Part shown: piece after piece, positions 5,417 through 12,177 of the stretch
How positions within the stretch are numbered: the stretch's first letter is position 1
Layout: every line of letters starts with the position of its first letter
NCBI GenBank assembly: GCA_903885895.1
Contig: CAISKC010000523.1
Location: forward strand, 1-12,177
From: an uncultured Legionella sp.
Lineage (GTDB): Bacteria > Pseudomonadota > Gammaproteobacteria > Legionellales > Legionellaceae
DNA length: 12,177 nt
Reading direction: 5' to 3'
Notes under the pieces: generated by a model
What the model was told of the DNA's origin: nothing
Databases searched by the model: none
Seen by the model: the letters and a program-made list of their open reading frames with translations, nothing else
Translations under genes and position numbers: made by a program

Positions 5417-6811
5417 ATGATTCCTATTATTGCTTTGATTGGTCGGCCTAATGTCGGTAAATCAACTTTGTTTAACCGTATCACCCGAACACAAGACGCC
5501 TTAGTGGCAGACTTCCCAGGCTTAACCCGAGATCGTATGTACGGGGATGTGGTATTTGACAATAAAGCGTTTATGATTGTTGATACGGGTGGTGTTGGAG
5601 TTGAAGATGTTGCCGTAGATGCTTTGATGGCAAAACAGTCTGCTCAAGCGCTCGAAGAAGCCGATATTGTTTTCTTTTTGGTTGATGCGCGTGCAGGATT
5701 GACACCATCTGATCATGATATTGCGACACGATTGCGCAAATTAAGTAAACCTATTTTCTTAGTGGTCAATAAAATAGATGGTTTGCATGAAGATGTCGCT
5801 TGTGCGGACTTTCAATCGCTGAGCCTTGGACCATTATTTGCAATTTCGGCTAGTCATGGACGAGGTGTTACTACGTTGTTAGAAGCTGCTACAGCAGATT
5901 TCTTAGCGCCAGAAGAACCTCAGACTTTTGATAAGGATTCTGTGGCTGTTGCTTTTGTCGGTCGTCCCAATGTCGGGAAATCGACTTTGATTAATCGTGT
6001 ATTAGGCGAAGAGCGTGTCGTCGTATATGACATGCCTGGCACGACGCGAGATAGTATTTCCATACCATTTGAACGCGATGGACACAAATATACCTTGATT
6101 GATACGGCTGGGATCCGGCGTCGGTCGCGCGTGGATGAAAAAATTGAAAAATTCTCTATTATTAAAACCTTGCAATCCATTCGTTCTTCGCAAGTGTGCT
6201 TGTTATTATTAGATGCAAAAGAAGGTTTAACTGAGCAAGATATGCATTTGCTGGGATTTATTATTGAAGCAGGCAAGGCTCTGGTTGTTGTTGTGAATAA
6301 ATGGGATGGCTTGGATGCGGAGTACAAGGAACAAGTGCGCGCAACCTTACTACATCGTTTGCAGTTCGCCAATTTTGCTAAATTCCGCTTTATATCGGCT
6401 TTGAACGGGAGTGGGGTAGGCGCACTATTTCAAGATATTATAGATGCTTATGCTTCTGCTACCCAAACATTGGCTACGCCTAAGTTAACGCGCTTATTAA
6501 GCGATCTCAGCACGCAACATCCGCCACCGTTGGTGAATGGACGTCGGATCAAATTGCGTTACGCACATTCAGGCGGTCATAATCCTCCCATTGTCGTCAT
6601 TCATGGTAACCAAGTGGCTGCGTTGCCAGAGACTTATAAACGCTATCTGGCCAAAGGATTTACAGAACAGCTTGGTTTAGTCGGTACACCATTGAAGCTA
6701 GAATTTAGGGGCAACGTCAACCCATTTAAAGATAAGAAAAATATACTAACCGACCGCCAAGTAAAGCATCGCCAAAGATTGTTAAAGCGTGCAAAGAGAC
6801 GGCCTAAGTAG
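5417..6811 (+). CDS. der: Der (EngA) double GTPase for 50S ribosome assembly
   Basis: Der is an essential GTPase with two tandem G domains that acts in late assembly of the large ribosomal subunit. The 464-residue protein has G domain 1 with P-loop GRPNVGKST at 9-17, DTGG at 56-59 and NKID at 118-121. G domain 2 has GRPNVGKST at 182-190, DTAG at 229-232 and NKWD at 294-297. A KH-like C-terminal domain follows from about 352, with the typical wording HPPPLVNGRRIKLRYAHSGG and ending in a basic tail. I start at the ATG at 5417 (MIPIIALIGRPNVG), since the in-frame upstream ATG at 5369 lies in the palindromic repeat. The ribosome binding site is poor (GAG at 5407-5409). It is the last gene of the plus-strand cluster and converges on proS. 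E. coli Der is somewhat longer (490). Confidence 0.97.
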   Translation: MIPIIALIGRPNVGKSTLFNRITRTQDALVADFPGLTRDRMYGDVVFDNKAFMIVDTGGVGVEDVAVDALMAKQSAQALEEADIVFFLVDARAGLTPSDHDIATRLRKLSKPIFLVVNKIDGLHEDVACADFQSLSLGPLFAISASHGRGVTTLLEAATADFLAPEEPQTFDKDSVAVAFVGRPNVGKSTLINRVLGEERVVVYDMPGTTRDSISIPFERDGHKYTLIDTAGIRRRSRVDEKIEKFSIIKTLQSIRSSQVCLLLLDAKEGLTEQDMHLLGFIIEAGKALVVVVNKWDGLDAEYKEQVRATLLHRLQFANFAKFRFISALNGSGVGALFQDIIDAYASATQTLATPKLTRLLSDLSTQHPPPLVNGRRIKLRYAHSGGHNPPIVVIHGNQVAALPETYKRYLAKGFTEQLGLVGTPLKLEFRGNVNPFKDKKNILTDRQVKHRQRLLKRAKRRPK

Positions 6812-6833
6812 GGGTTGGTATCATCAAATAAAG

Positions 6834-6869
6834 GTACGGTGGAAGTGTAGTGTGTCCACCAGATCGAAG
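6834..6869 (+). repeat. REP-like element, copy B (diverged)
   Basis: The head is GTAC, not GTAG, followed by GGTGG (6838-6842), a short loop, CCACC (6856-6860) and AGATCGAAG. It aligns with the copy at 12139-12177 through CCACCAG-TCGAAG. It lies 22 bases after the der stop and faces copy C on the other strand. Confidence 0.65.
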
Positions 6870-6876
6870 GAATCAG

Positions 6877-6928
6877 CTCTGTACTGTACGATTTTTAAAG
6901 CCGTCGTTGCAACGACGGCTGTACAGAG
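6877..6928. repeat. Palindromic element with GCCGTCGTTGCAACGACGGC core
   Basis: The core 6900-6919 is a perfect 20-base palindrome. It is flanked by 8-base inverted ends, CTCTGTAC (6877-6884) and GTACAGAG (6921-6928). A half copy lies at 255-290. Read on the minus strand, in the direction of proS transcription, the core stem is followed by TTTAAAAAT, so it might act as a weak terminator for the proS operon. The plus-strand side has no T run. Confidence 0.7.
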
Positions 6929-6965
6929 AGGCGTTATGTAAAACTTAGTTATTGGCTGATGCTGA

Positions 6966-7010
6966 CTTCGAACCGGTGGATAGGTCGCTGTGTGCTTTTG
7001 TCCACCCTAC
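6966..7010 (-). repeat. REP-like element, copy C (minus orientation)
   Basis: On the minus strand it begins GTAGGGTGGACAAAAGC and ends TATCCACCGGTTCGAAG, matching the copy at 12139-12177 at both ends with a longer loop. It begins 8 bases after the proS stop. With copy B on the opposite strand and the palindrome between them, the der-proS gap is built almost wholly of repeat material. Confidence 0.75.
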
Positions 7011-7018
7011 AACTAAGG

Positions 7019-8740
7019 CTACACTTCTCTATTTGACAAAAACGTCTTCGTCAGCCACTCTTCTAAGGTACTTAAGTCTAACAATACCGCATCGGCTTGA
7101 TTTCTAGCTTTGTATTCCACTTGATTTTGAGCGATGTGACGTTCTGAGATCACCAAACGATGAGGGATCCCAATTAAATCTGCATCCGCAAATAAGACAC
7201 CGGGTCTTTCATCGCGATCCTCTAGTAAGACGTCAATCCCTAATGTTAAGCAGCGTTGGTACAGAGTTTCAACTTGTTGTTTGACCGCATCAGAGCGTGC
7301 TGCATTGATGGGGATTAGCACCAATTGAAAAGGGGCTAAGGCCATAGGCCAAATGATGCCGCGCTCATCATGTACTTGTTCAATGGCTGCTGCAACGATT
7401 CTGGAGATCCCTAAGCCGTAGCAGCCCATGATCATAGGTTGTTGTTGGCCTGCCTCAAGCGTAATGACCGCATGCATCGCTTTCGCATATTTATCGCCTA
7501 ATTGAAAAATATGGCCTACTTCAATGCCGCGACATGATTGTAGTGTCCCCTGGCCATCTGGGCTAGGATCTCCAAGTTTGACGCTGCGTATATCGGCATG
7601 TTGCTGCAGGGCGGGTGTATCGTCCCAATGCGCATGATGCAGATGCTGGTCTGGTTGATTTGCCCCACAGACAAAATCTGTCATCGCGGCAGCATGATGA
7701 TCAATAATAACCGGAATGGATAAAGACAACGGACCAATAAAACCGAAAGGTAGTTTTAAGTCATGTTGGATTTCCTCTTCATTTGCAAAGCGTAGAGGAG
7801 ATTGTATCCAAGGGTGTTTGGCAGCTTTGACGGGATTTAATTCATCTGCGCCGCAGAGTACTACGGCAACCCATGGTTGCTCTGAGCCTGCTACGATCAA
7901 TGTTTTTAAAATTTGTTTCGTGTCTATCTGTAAAAACTGTGCGACATCGGCGATGCTTTTTTTGCCAGGCGTGTCGATGATTTGAGGTTCGTTTCGTGCG
8001 GAACGTTGAGCAGGGCTCGGAATAATGCTGCTTGCTTGTTCGACATTGGCAGCATATTTGCTTTGATCGCTATAGAATATGAGATCTTCCCCTGCGTCGG
8101 CGAGTACCTGAAATTCATGAGATACGGCACCGCCTATGGCGCCTGTATCAGCTTCTACCGCTCGATAATGCAAACCCATGCGATCAAAAATTTTGCAATA
8201 AGCCCCGTACATGTTTTGATAGGTCTCTTCTAAGCTGGCATGATCAACATGAAATGAATAAGCATCCTTCATGAGGAATTCGCGTGCACGCATGACACCG
8301 AAGCGGGGTCGAATTTCATCGCGAAATTTGGTCTGAATTTGATAAAATGTGAGGGGCAACTCTTTGTAAGATTGTACCTCTTGCCGCATGAGATCAGTGA
8401 TGACTTCTTCATGTGTTGGCCCAAAACAGTAAGCGCGATCATTGGAATCTTGCATGGTCAAAAGTTGATTGCCAAAGGTTTCCCAGCGTCCTGTTTCTTG
8501 CCATAATTCGGCAGGCTGCACAGCGGGCATCAGTAATTCCATACCGCCAATGAGGTTCATTTCTGTGCGTACAATATGCTCAACCTTACGTAATACGCGC
8601 AGTCCCAAAGGTAACCAAGTATATAATCCAGAGCCCAGTTTTCTAATCATTCCCGCCCTGAGCATCAATTGGTGTGAAACAATTTCAGCATCGTTAGGGG
8701 TTTCTTTGAGCGTTTTGATATAAGCTTGACTAGCGCGCAT
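7019..8740 (-). CDS. proS: Prolyl-tRNA synthetase, bacterial type with editing domain
   Basis: ProRS charges tRNA-Pro with proline. The 573-residue protein matches the length and order of the E. coli enzyme (572). The N-terminal catalytic part includes GSGLYTWLPLGLRVL and motif 2 with FRDEIRPRFG (F139 onward) and REFLMKDAYSFH. The inserted YbaK-like editing domain, which hydrolyses misacylated Ala-tRNA-Pro, spans about 220-400 and starts after HEFQVLADAGED. Motif 3 GCYGLGISR (439-447) and DERGIIWP follow, then the anticodon-binding domain to the end. The ATG at 8738-8740 is 8 bases after the stop of the upstream transporter gene and has AAGGA 5 bases before it, so the two are probably co-translated. 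It is the last gene of the minus operon. Confidence 0.98.
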   Translation of the reverse strand: MRASQAYIKTLKETPNDAEIVSHQLMLRAGMIRKLGSGLYTWLPLGLRVLRKVEHIVRTEMNLIGGMELLMPAVQPAELWQETGRWETFGNQLLTMQDSNDRAYCFGPTHEEVITDLMRQEVQSYKELPLTFYQIQTKFRDEIRPRFGVMRAREFLMKDAYSFHVDHASLEETYQNMYGAYCKIFDRMGLHYRAVEADTGAIGGAVSHEFQVLADAGEDLIFYSDQSKYAANVEQASSIIPSPAQRSARNEPQIIDTPGKKSIADVAQFLQIDTKQILKTLIVAGSEQPWVAVVLCGADELNPVKAAKHPWIQSPLRFANEEEIQHDLKLPFGFIGPLSLSIPVIIDHHAAAMTDFVCGANQPDQHLHHAHWDDTPALQQHADIRSVKLGDPSPDGQGTLQSCRGIEVGHIFQLGDKYAKAMHAVITLEAGQQQPMIMGCYGLGISRIVAAAIEQVHDERGIIWPMALAPFQLVLIPINAARSDAVKQQVETLYQRCLTLGIDVLLEDRDERPGVLFADADLIGIPHRLVISERHIAQNQVEYKARNQADAVLLDLSTLEEWLTKTFLSNREV

Positions 8741-8745
8741 ACGTA

Positions 8746-8750
8746 TCCTT
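8746..8750 (-). promoter_or_regulatory. proS ribosome binding site overlapping the upstream stop codon
   Basis: On the minus strand the stop TAA (8751-8749) runs straight into AAGGA (8750-8746), followed by 5 bases and the proS ATG. Ribosomes finishing the transporter gene would sit on the proS initiation site, which suggests coupled translation. Confidence 0.7.
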
Positions 8751-11076
8751 ATTTAGGTGCAGACGGCTGCATTCGATTTGCAGCAGTCACAGTTTTGCGT
8801 AATTTCTCATGTAACTGTGATGCATCCGTGGCATCCAGTTGGCTAATGAACCCTGAAAAATCATGAAAATCAACATTACCGCTGTTGATGTCGTACAATG
8901 CCCCGACAATACCGATTTCTTCTTGATCAATCATCTCGCTTAAGATTTTGCTTTCATGATAAATAGTATGGATCGTATTGGCGATATTTAACTGAGTAAT
9001 TTTATGGACGAAATGCTGATTTTTTCCACTACGGTCGTGAGTGGTATCGGTTTCAGCTGCAATAGCGGGTTTTATTTTAGCTAATAATTGAGTAATAAAG
9101 CCTTTTTTCACATCATCACATGCCGCTTGAATAGCGCCGCATCCTGTATGGCCCAATACTACAATCAATTTCGCGCGTACGACATTACAAGCATACTCCA
9201 TACTTGCTAACACATCATCATTCACTACGTTACCGGCAACACGGATACAAAATAGATCGCCAAATGTCATATCAAAAATAGTTTCTACCGGTACCCTCGA
9301 ATCGATACAACCTAATACAACAGCGATTGGATGTTGTGTACTAGCCGTATGCTCAATTTCTGTTTTAAAGCTACGATGAATACAAGTATCTTGCTTAAAG
9401 CGAGTGTTACCTTCTTTGAGTACACTCAAAGCTTGATGCGGCGTGAGAGTTGCTTGCACATCGTAAGTCGTGACATTAATGAAATCAATGTAATCATGAA
9501 TTTGATAATGCTCTTTAAAACCAATTAGATTGAGTGAAATTTGCTTATGTGGCGCTTGTTCAGTGCGAAATTCTTTGAGATATTCAATGATTTCTTTATC
9601 AATATAATCAGAAAATCTAGCATCAATAATCAATTGTGAGTTTTTAGGGATAGAATCCAATTCAGCTGTGAGTGACGCTTTATTCAGAAACGTGGTTTGC
9701 TGAGGCAGAATCAAACGATTGATGGCACCTTTGGGGTAATGTTCTTTGATGATATCCAAACGCATCGCAGAATTTGATTTGAGAATAAAAAACAGGCTGA
9801 TAAACAGTCCAGCAAGGATGCCGATTAACAAATTGAAATAAAGAATACAAATCACAGTAGTCAGGAAAGGAATGAAGCGATCCCACCCTTGTTGATAAAT
9901 GGATTTATATATTTTAGGCGTTGTTAGTTTATACCCAGTATAGATCAATACCCCAGCTAAAGATGGTAGTGGAATTTTATTCAGAGCATCTGGGATGAGC
10001 ATCATGGCTAATAAAATAAACAACCCATGAAAAATGGTCGCCATTTTGGATTTGGCGCCACTTTGGATATTAATCGAAGTGCGCACAATTACGGCTGTAA
10101 TGGGAATACCACCTACCAAACCTGCTAGCATATTGCCGATACCTTGTGCAATGAGTTCGCGATCTTTGGAGCAATAGCGTCTTTTTGTATCTAAGCGTTC
10201 ACCGGCTTTGACATTTAATAAATTTTCTAGAGAGGCAACGGAACCGATGAGAAAAGCCAACATATACACATGTGGGTTTTTCCAAGCTGACCAATCCGGG
10301 CTTTGCATTTGCTCTAGAAAATCACTGATACCACTGTGCTTCGGAATATTGACCAAATGTGGACCAATTTGAGCGAAAGATGAGTCAGACAATAGGAAGC
10401 ATTCATTCATGAAGATCCCCATGATCACCACTACAAAAGGGCCTGGTAATGAACGAATCCATCGTCTTTTCGTGTTATCTAGAAAAATCAAGACCACCAA
10501 CGCCGTAACTGACAGTATGACGGCACCTGTATTGATGTGAATACTGACTTCTTTTAAAGGTTGCAATGATAGGCCAGATGAGAGATCGAGTAATTGCGTT
10601 TTCAACGTAGTGAGTGAATGTGATAAGGTAAATGCCAAAGGAATTTGCTTGACGATAAGCAAGAGACCCACTGCTGATAATAGACCTTGAATGACATTGG
10701 AGGGGACATAATCGGCAATAAATCCAGCGCGCAGCAGACCAGCGATAATTTGATACATGCCAGCAATGAATAGCGCAAATAAAAAGACATTGAAACCACC
10801 CAGTTGGGCAATCACTGCGAAGACGATGGCACTCATCCCGGCAGCGGGACCAGAAACACTAACATGTGAACCGCTTAAAGCGCCGACAATGGCACCTCCG
10901 ATGATACCGCTTAAAATACCCGATAATAAGGGTGCACCTGAAGCCAACGCAATGCCTAAGCATAAAGGAATGGCTATTAAGAACACAACAATGCCCGAAA
11001 TAAAATCAAATTTGAGCTGGCGTTTACGATAAACACGAAATTTACGTAATGGATTCGTCAGTTCATACTTCGGCAT
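8749..11076 (-). CDS. SulP-family anion transporter fused to beta-carbonic anhydrase
   Basis: The protein of about 775 residues joins an inner-membrane SulP transporter to a cytoplasmic beta-carbonic anhydrase. Residues 20 to about 420 are a run of hydrophobic segments with SulP wording (FLIAIPLCLGIALASGAP, VSVSGPAAGMSAIVFAV, GGIPITAVIVRTSINIQSGA). A STAS-like region follows at about 450-530 (LIIDARFSDYIDKEIIEYL). The anhydrase from about 545 keeps CIDSR (Cys590, Asp592, Arg594), RVAGN (612-616) and HTGC (His643, Cys646), the expected zinc ligands. The likely role is bicarbonate uptake coupled to CO2/bicarbonate interconversion, by analogy with BicA-type SulP proteins; sulfate or another anion is possible. 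I prefer the second ATG (11076) because GAGGA at 11085-11089 is 8 bases away; the first ATG (11082) is only 2 bases from it. The gene overlaps the ttcA end. Confidence 0.93.
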   Translation of the reverse strand: MPKYELTNPLRKFRVYRKRQLKFDFISGIVVFLIAIPLCLGIALASGAPLLSGILSGIIGGAIVGALSGSHVSVSGPAAGMSAIVFAVIAQLGGFNVFLFALFIAGMYQIIAGLLRAGFIADYVPSNVIQGLLSAVGLLLIVKQIPLAFTLSHSLTTLKTQLLDLSSGLSLQPLKEVSIHINTGAVILSVTALVVLIFLDNTKRRWIRSLPGPFVVVIMGIFMNECFLLSDSSFAQIGPHLVNIPKHSGISDFLEQMQSPDWSAWKNPHVYMLAFLIGSVASLENLLNVKAGERLDTKRRYCSKDRELIAQGIGNMLAGLVGGIPITAVIVRTSINIQSGAKSKMATIFHGLFILLAMMLIPDALNKIPLPSLAGVLIYTGYKLTTPKIYKSIYQQGWDRFIPFLTTVICILYFNLLIGILAGLFISLFFILKSNSAMRLDIIKEHYPKGAINRLILPQQTTFLNKASLTAELDSIPKNSQLIIDARFSDYIDKEIIEYLKEFRTEQAPHKQISLNLIGFKEHYQIHDYIDFINVTTYDVQATLTPHQALSVLKEGNTRFKQDTCIHRSFKTEIEHTASTQHPIAVVLGCIDSRVPVETIFDMTFGDLFCIRVAGNVVNDDVLASMEYACNVVRAKLIVVLGHTGCGAIQAACDDVKKGFITQLLAKIKPAIAAETDTTHDRSGKNQHFVHKITQLNIANTIHTIYHESKILSEMIDQEEIGIVGALYDINSGNVDFHDFSGFISQLDATDASQLHEKLRKTVTAANRMQPSAPK

Positions 11077-11902
11077 AGTCATGATCCTCGCTTAGAATAA
11101 TAGGTTGATTGAGATCAGTGGTTCTATTGATCAGTCCTTTTTCTAACTCTCTAAAATTCCAAAAATCTTGATCCATGAGTTGACTCGGCTTGATGCTTTG
11201 CAACGCATGTAAAATATTACTTGGAACTTTAGGATTATCTAACGCCAATTGATCAATCAATTGACCAACGCGTTTACGTGCTAAATTATCTTGTGACCCG
11301 CATAAAGTACAGGGAATAATAGGGTATTTTTGTTCCATTGCATAGGTGATGATATCGCGTTCTTGCACATAGCACATAGGACGAATCACAATATGTTTTT
11401 TGTTATCACTTAAGAGTTTGGGCGGCATGGAGCGAATATCGCCGTTATAGAGGATAGACATCATCAAGGTTCGCACCAAATCATCTCGATGGTGACCCAA
11501 CGCAATTTTGGTGAAGCCATTTTCCTCTGCATAGCGATAAATGATACCTCGGCGTAAGCGCGAGCATAATGAACAATAGGTTTTACCTTCAGGAATTTTT
11601 TCTTTCACGATGCTGTAAGTGTCCCGAGTTAACACTTCATAAGGGATCTTACGCTCAGTCAACCATTGATGGAGCGCTTTATCGTTCCAGCCCGGTTGAG
11701 ATTGGTCAAGCGTAAAGGCAAACAAGCTAAACTTTTGTTGGGAGCGTTGGCGTAAAAGTTCTAGAATACTGAGCAAGGTAAAAGAATCTTTCCCTCCAGA
11801 TAGGCAGACCATCACGCGGTCACCCGCTTGGATCATATTAAAATCAGCAATACCTTTGCCAATATAATGTAGCAATTTTTTTTCAACGGCAGAAGGTGTC
11901 AT
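11063..11902 (-). CDS. ttcA: TtcA tRNA 2-thiocytidine(32) synthetase
   Basis: TtcA puts sulfur on cytidine 32 of certain tRNAs, using ATP and an iron-sulfur cluster. The 279-residue protein has the PP-loop SGGKDS (35-40), the cluster cysteines CSLC (Cys110, Cys113), the GHHRDD motif (136-141), MPPKLLSD and the late cysteine segment PCTLCGSQ (Cys198, Cys201), all in TtcA order. It is somewhat shorter than E. coli TtcA (311), mostly at the ends. After GHHRDD the sequence reads LVRTLMMSILYNG; E. coli has ILQTLFLNMFYGG, so this segment varies. It is the first gene of the minus operon and its stop overlaps the transporter start. No strong ribosome binding site precedes the ATG at 11900-11902. Confidence 0.95.
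   Translation of the reverse strand: MTPSAVEKKLLHYIGKGIADFNMIQAGDRVMVCLSGGKDSFTLLSILELLRQRSQQKFSLFAFTLDQSQPGWNDKALHQWLTERKIPYEVLTRDTYSIVKEKIPEGKTYCSLCSRLRRGIIYRYAEENGFTKIALGHHRDDLVRTLMMSILYNGDIRSMPPKLLSDNKKHIVIRPMCYVQERDIITYAMEQKYPIIPCTLCGSQDNLARKRVGQLIDQLALDNPKVPSNILHALQSIKPSQLMDQDFWNFRELEKGLINRTTDLNQPIILSEDHDYAEV
11085..11089 (-). promoter_or_regulatory. Ribosome binding site that decides the SulP-CA start
   Basis: GAGGA, located within the last codons of ttcA, lies 8 bases from the ATG at 11076 and only 2 bases from the ATG at 11082. The spacing favours 11076. Placement inside ttcA implies translational coupling. Confidence 0.6.
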
Positions 11903-11938
11903 GCTTAAATATTGGCCATATAAAGAGTTGATGCCCCC

Positions 11939-11966
11939 ATTTTACCACAATTAGTTGATCTTGAAA
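11939..11966 (-). promoter_or_regulatory. Candidate promoter for the ttcA-SulP/CA-proS operon
   Basis: On the minus strand an extended -10, TGG-TAAAAT (11947-11939), is preceded by a weak -35, TTTCAA (11966-11961), with 16 bases between. Transcription would start near 11932, leaving a leader of about 30 bases. The rest of 11903-12138 shows no credible gene. Confidence 0.4.
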
Positions 11967-12138
11967 GTTTGATTTGAGGGATGAGTGAATTAAGTTGAAA
12001 GTTTTCCTAGGCAACGTCCCTAAAGTTTTTTCAGTACTCTCAACCATAATTTGAGCACGGATTTTCAGATTACTTCGATCTGCCCCCTCTCCCCTGAGGC
12101 ATCCCCGCATAATTTTTTGATAGAAAATCGATGTAAAT

Positions 12139-12177
12139 GTAGGGTGGACAAAGCGCAGCGTGCCCACCAGTTCGAAG
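12139..12177 (+). repeat. REP-like element, copy D (best conserved, cut by window end)
   Basis: It starts GTAGGGTGGACAAAGCG and continues CAGCGTGCCCACCAGTTCGAAG to the last base of the window. GGTGG-ACA pairs with TGC-CCACC around the loop AAGCGCAGCG. It is the reference copy of the family seen at 3367-3402, 6834-6869 and 6966-7010, and may continue beyond the window. Confidence 0.75.

Noticed and set aside
5107..5562. 151-residue minus-strand open frame across the bamB-der junction
   Set aside because: It is antisense to two conserved genes and runs through the palindromic element; it is a shadow frame.
5920..6372. 150-residue minus-strand open frame inside der
   Set aside because: It is antisense to the conserved second GTPase domain and shows no protein family features.
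12075..12110. C-rich CCCCCTCTCCCCTGAGG stretch as a regulatory or repeat element
   Set aside because: Only one copy is in the window and it has no clear symmetry, so nothing supports a specific call.
11883..12167. 94-residue minus-strand open frame upstream of ttcA
   Set aside because: It starts inside the REP-like copy D, overlaps the ttcA start in another frame, has no recognisable features and runs through the likely promoter.
1..12177. CRISPR array, tRNA/rRNA gene, prophage, toxin-antitoxin or defence system
   Set aside because: There are no regularly spaced direct repeats, no tRNA cloverleaf with a T-loop motif, and all credible genes are conserved housekeeping or transport functions.

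Overview
The window looks like chromosomal housekeeping DNA from a gammaproteobacterium of moderate-to-low GC content, most likely near the order Legionellales (Coxiella/Legionella/Aquicella-like). This placement is an inference. It rests on the conserved order rodZ-hisS-yfgM-bamB-der, on a SulP transporter fused to a beta-carbonic anhydrase, on dense intergenic palindromes, and on the absence of ispG between rodZ and hisS. In enterobacteria ispG sits at that position; Legionella and Coxiella use the mevalonate route instead of the MEP route.

Layout. Bases 1-325 hold no credible gene but carry three palindromic or dispersed repeats, one of which can fold into a four-way junction. mlaA (326-1159, minus) encodes an outer-membrane lipoprotein of lipid-asymmetry maintenance. 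It is divergent from a plus-strand cluster: a short rodZ-like gene (1392-2066), hisS (2066-3370), yfgM (3429-4106), bamB (4137-5309) and der (5417-6811). A 207-base convergent intergenic region full of repeats (6812-7018) separates this cluster from a minus-strand operon transcribed ttcA (11902-11063), SulP-carbonic anhydrase (11076-8749), proS (8740-7019). The last 275 bases hold a candidate ttcA promoter and another repeat copy, with no credible gene.

How the genes work together. The plus cluster joins cell-shape/cytoskeleton anchoring (RodZ-like), tRNA charging (HisRS), inner-membrane secretion assistance (YfgM), outer-membrane protein assembly (BamB) and 50S ribosome assembly (Der). MlaA and BamB are both lipobox lipoproteins of the envelope. 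The minus operon joins tRNA thiolation (TtcA), inorganic anion/bicarbonate uptake coupled to CO2 hydration (SulP-CA) and tRNA charging (ProRS). Its genes are tightly packed: 14 bases of overlap, then 8 bases of gap.

No new defence or mobile system is visible. The most distinctive content is (i) REP-like elements with a 5' GTAG head, whose TAG serves as the stop codon of hisS and bamB, (ii) the cloverleaf palindrome at 17-112, (iii) the shortened RodZ with a 3 x 14-residue periplasmic repeat, and (iv) the SulP-carbonic anhydrase fusion in a translation-linked operon.
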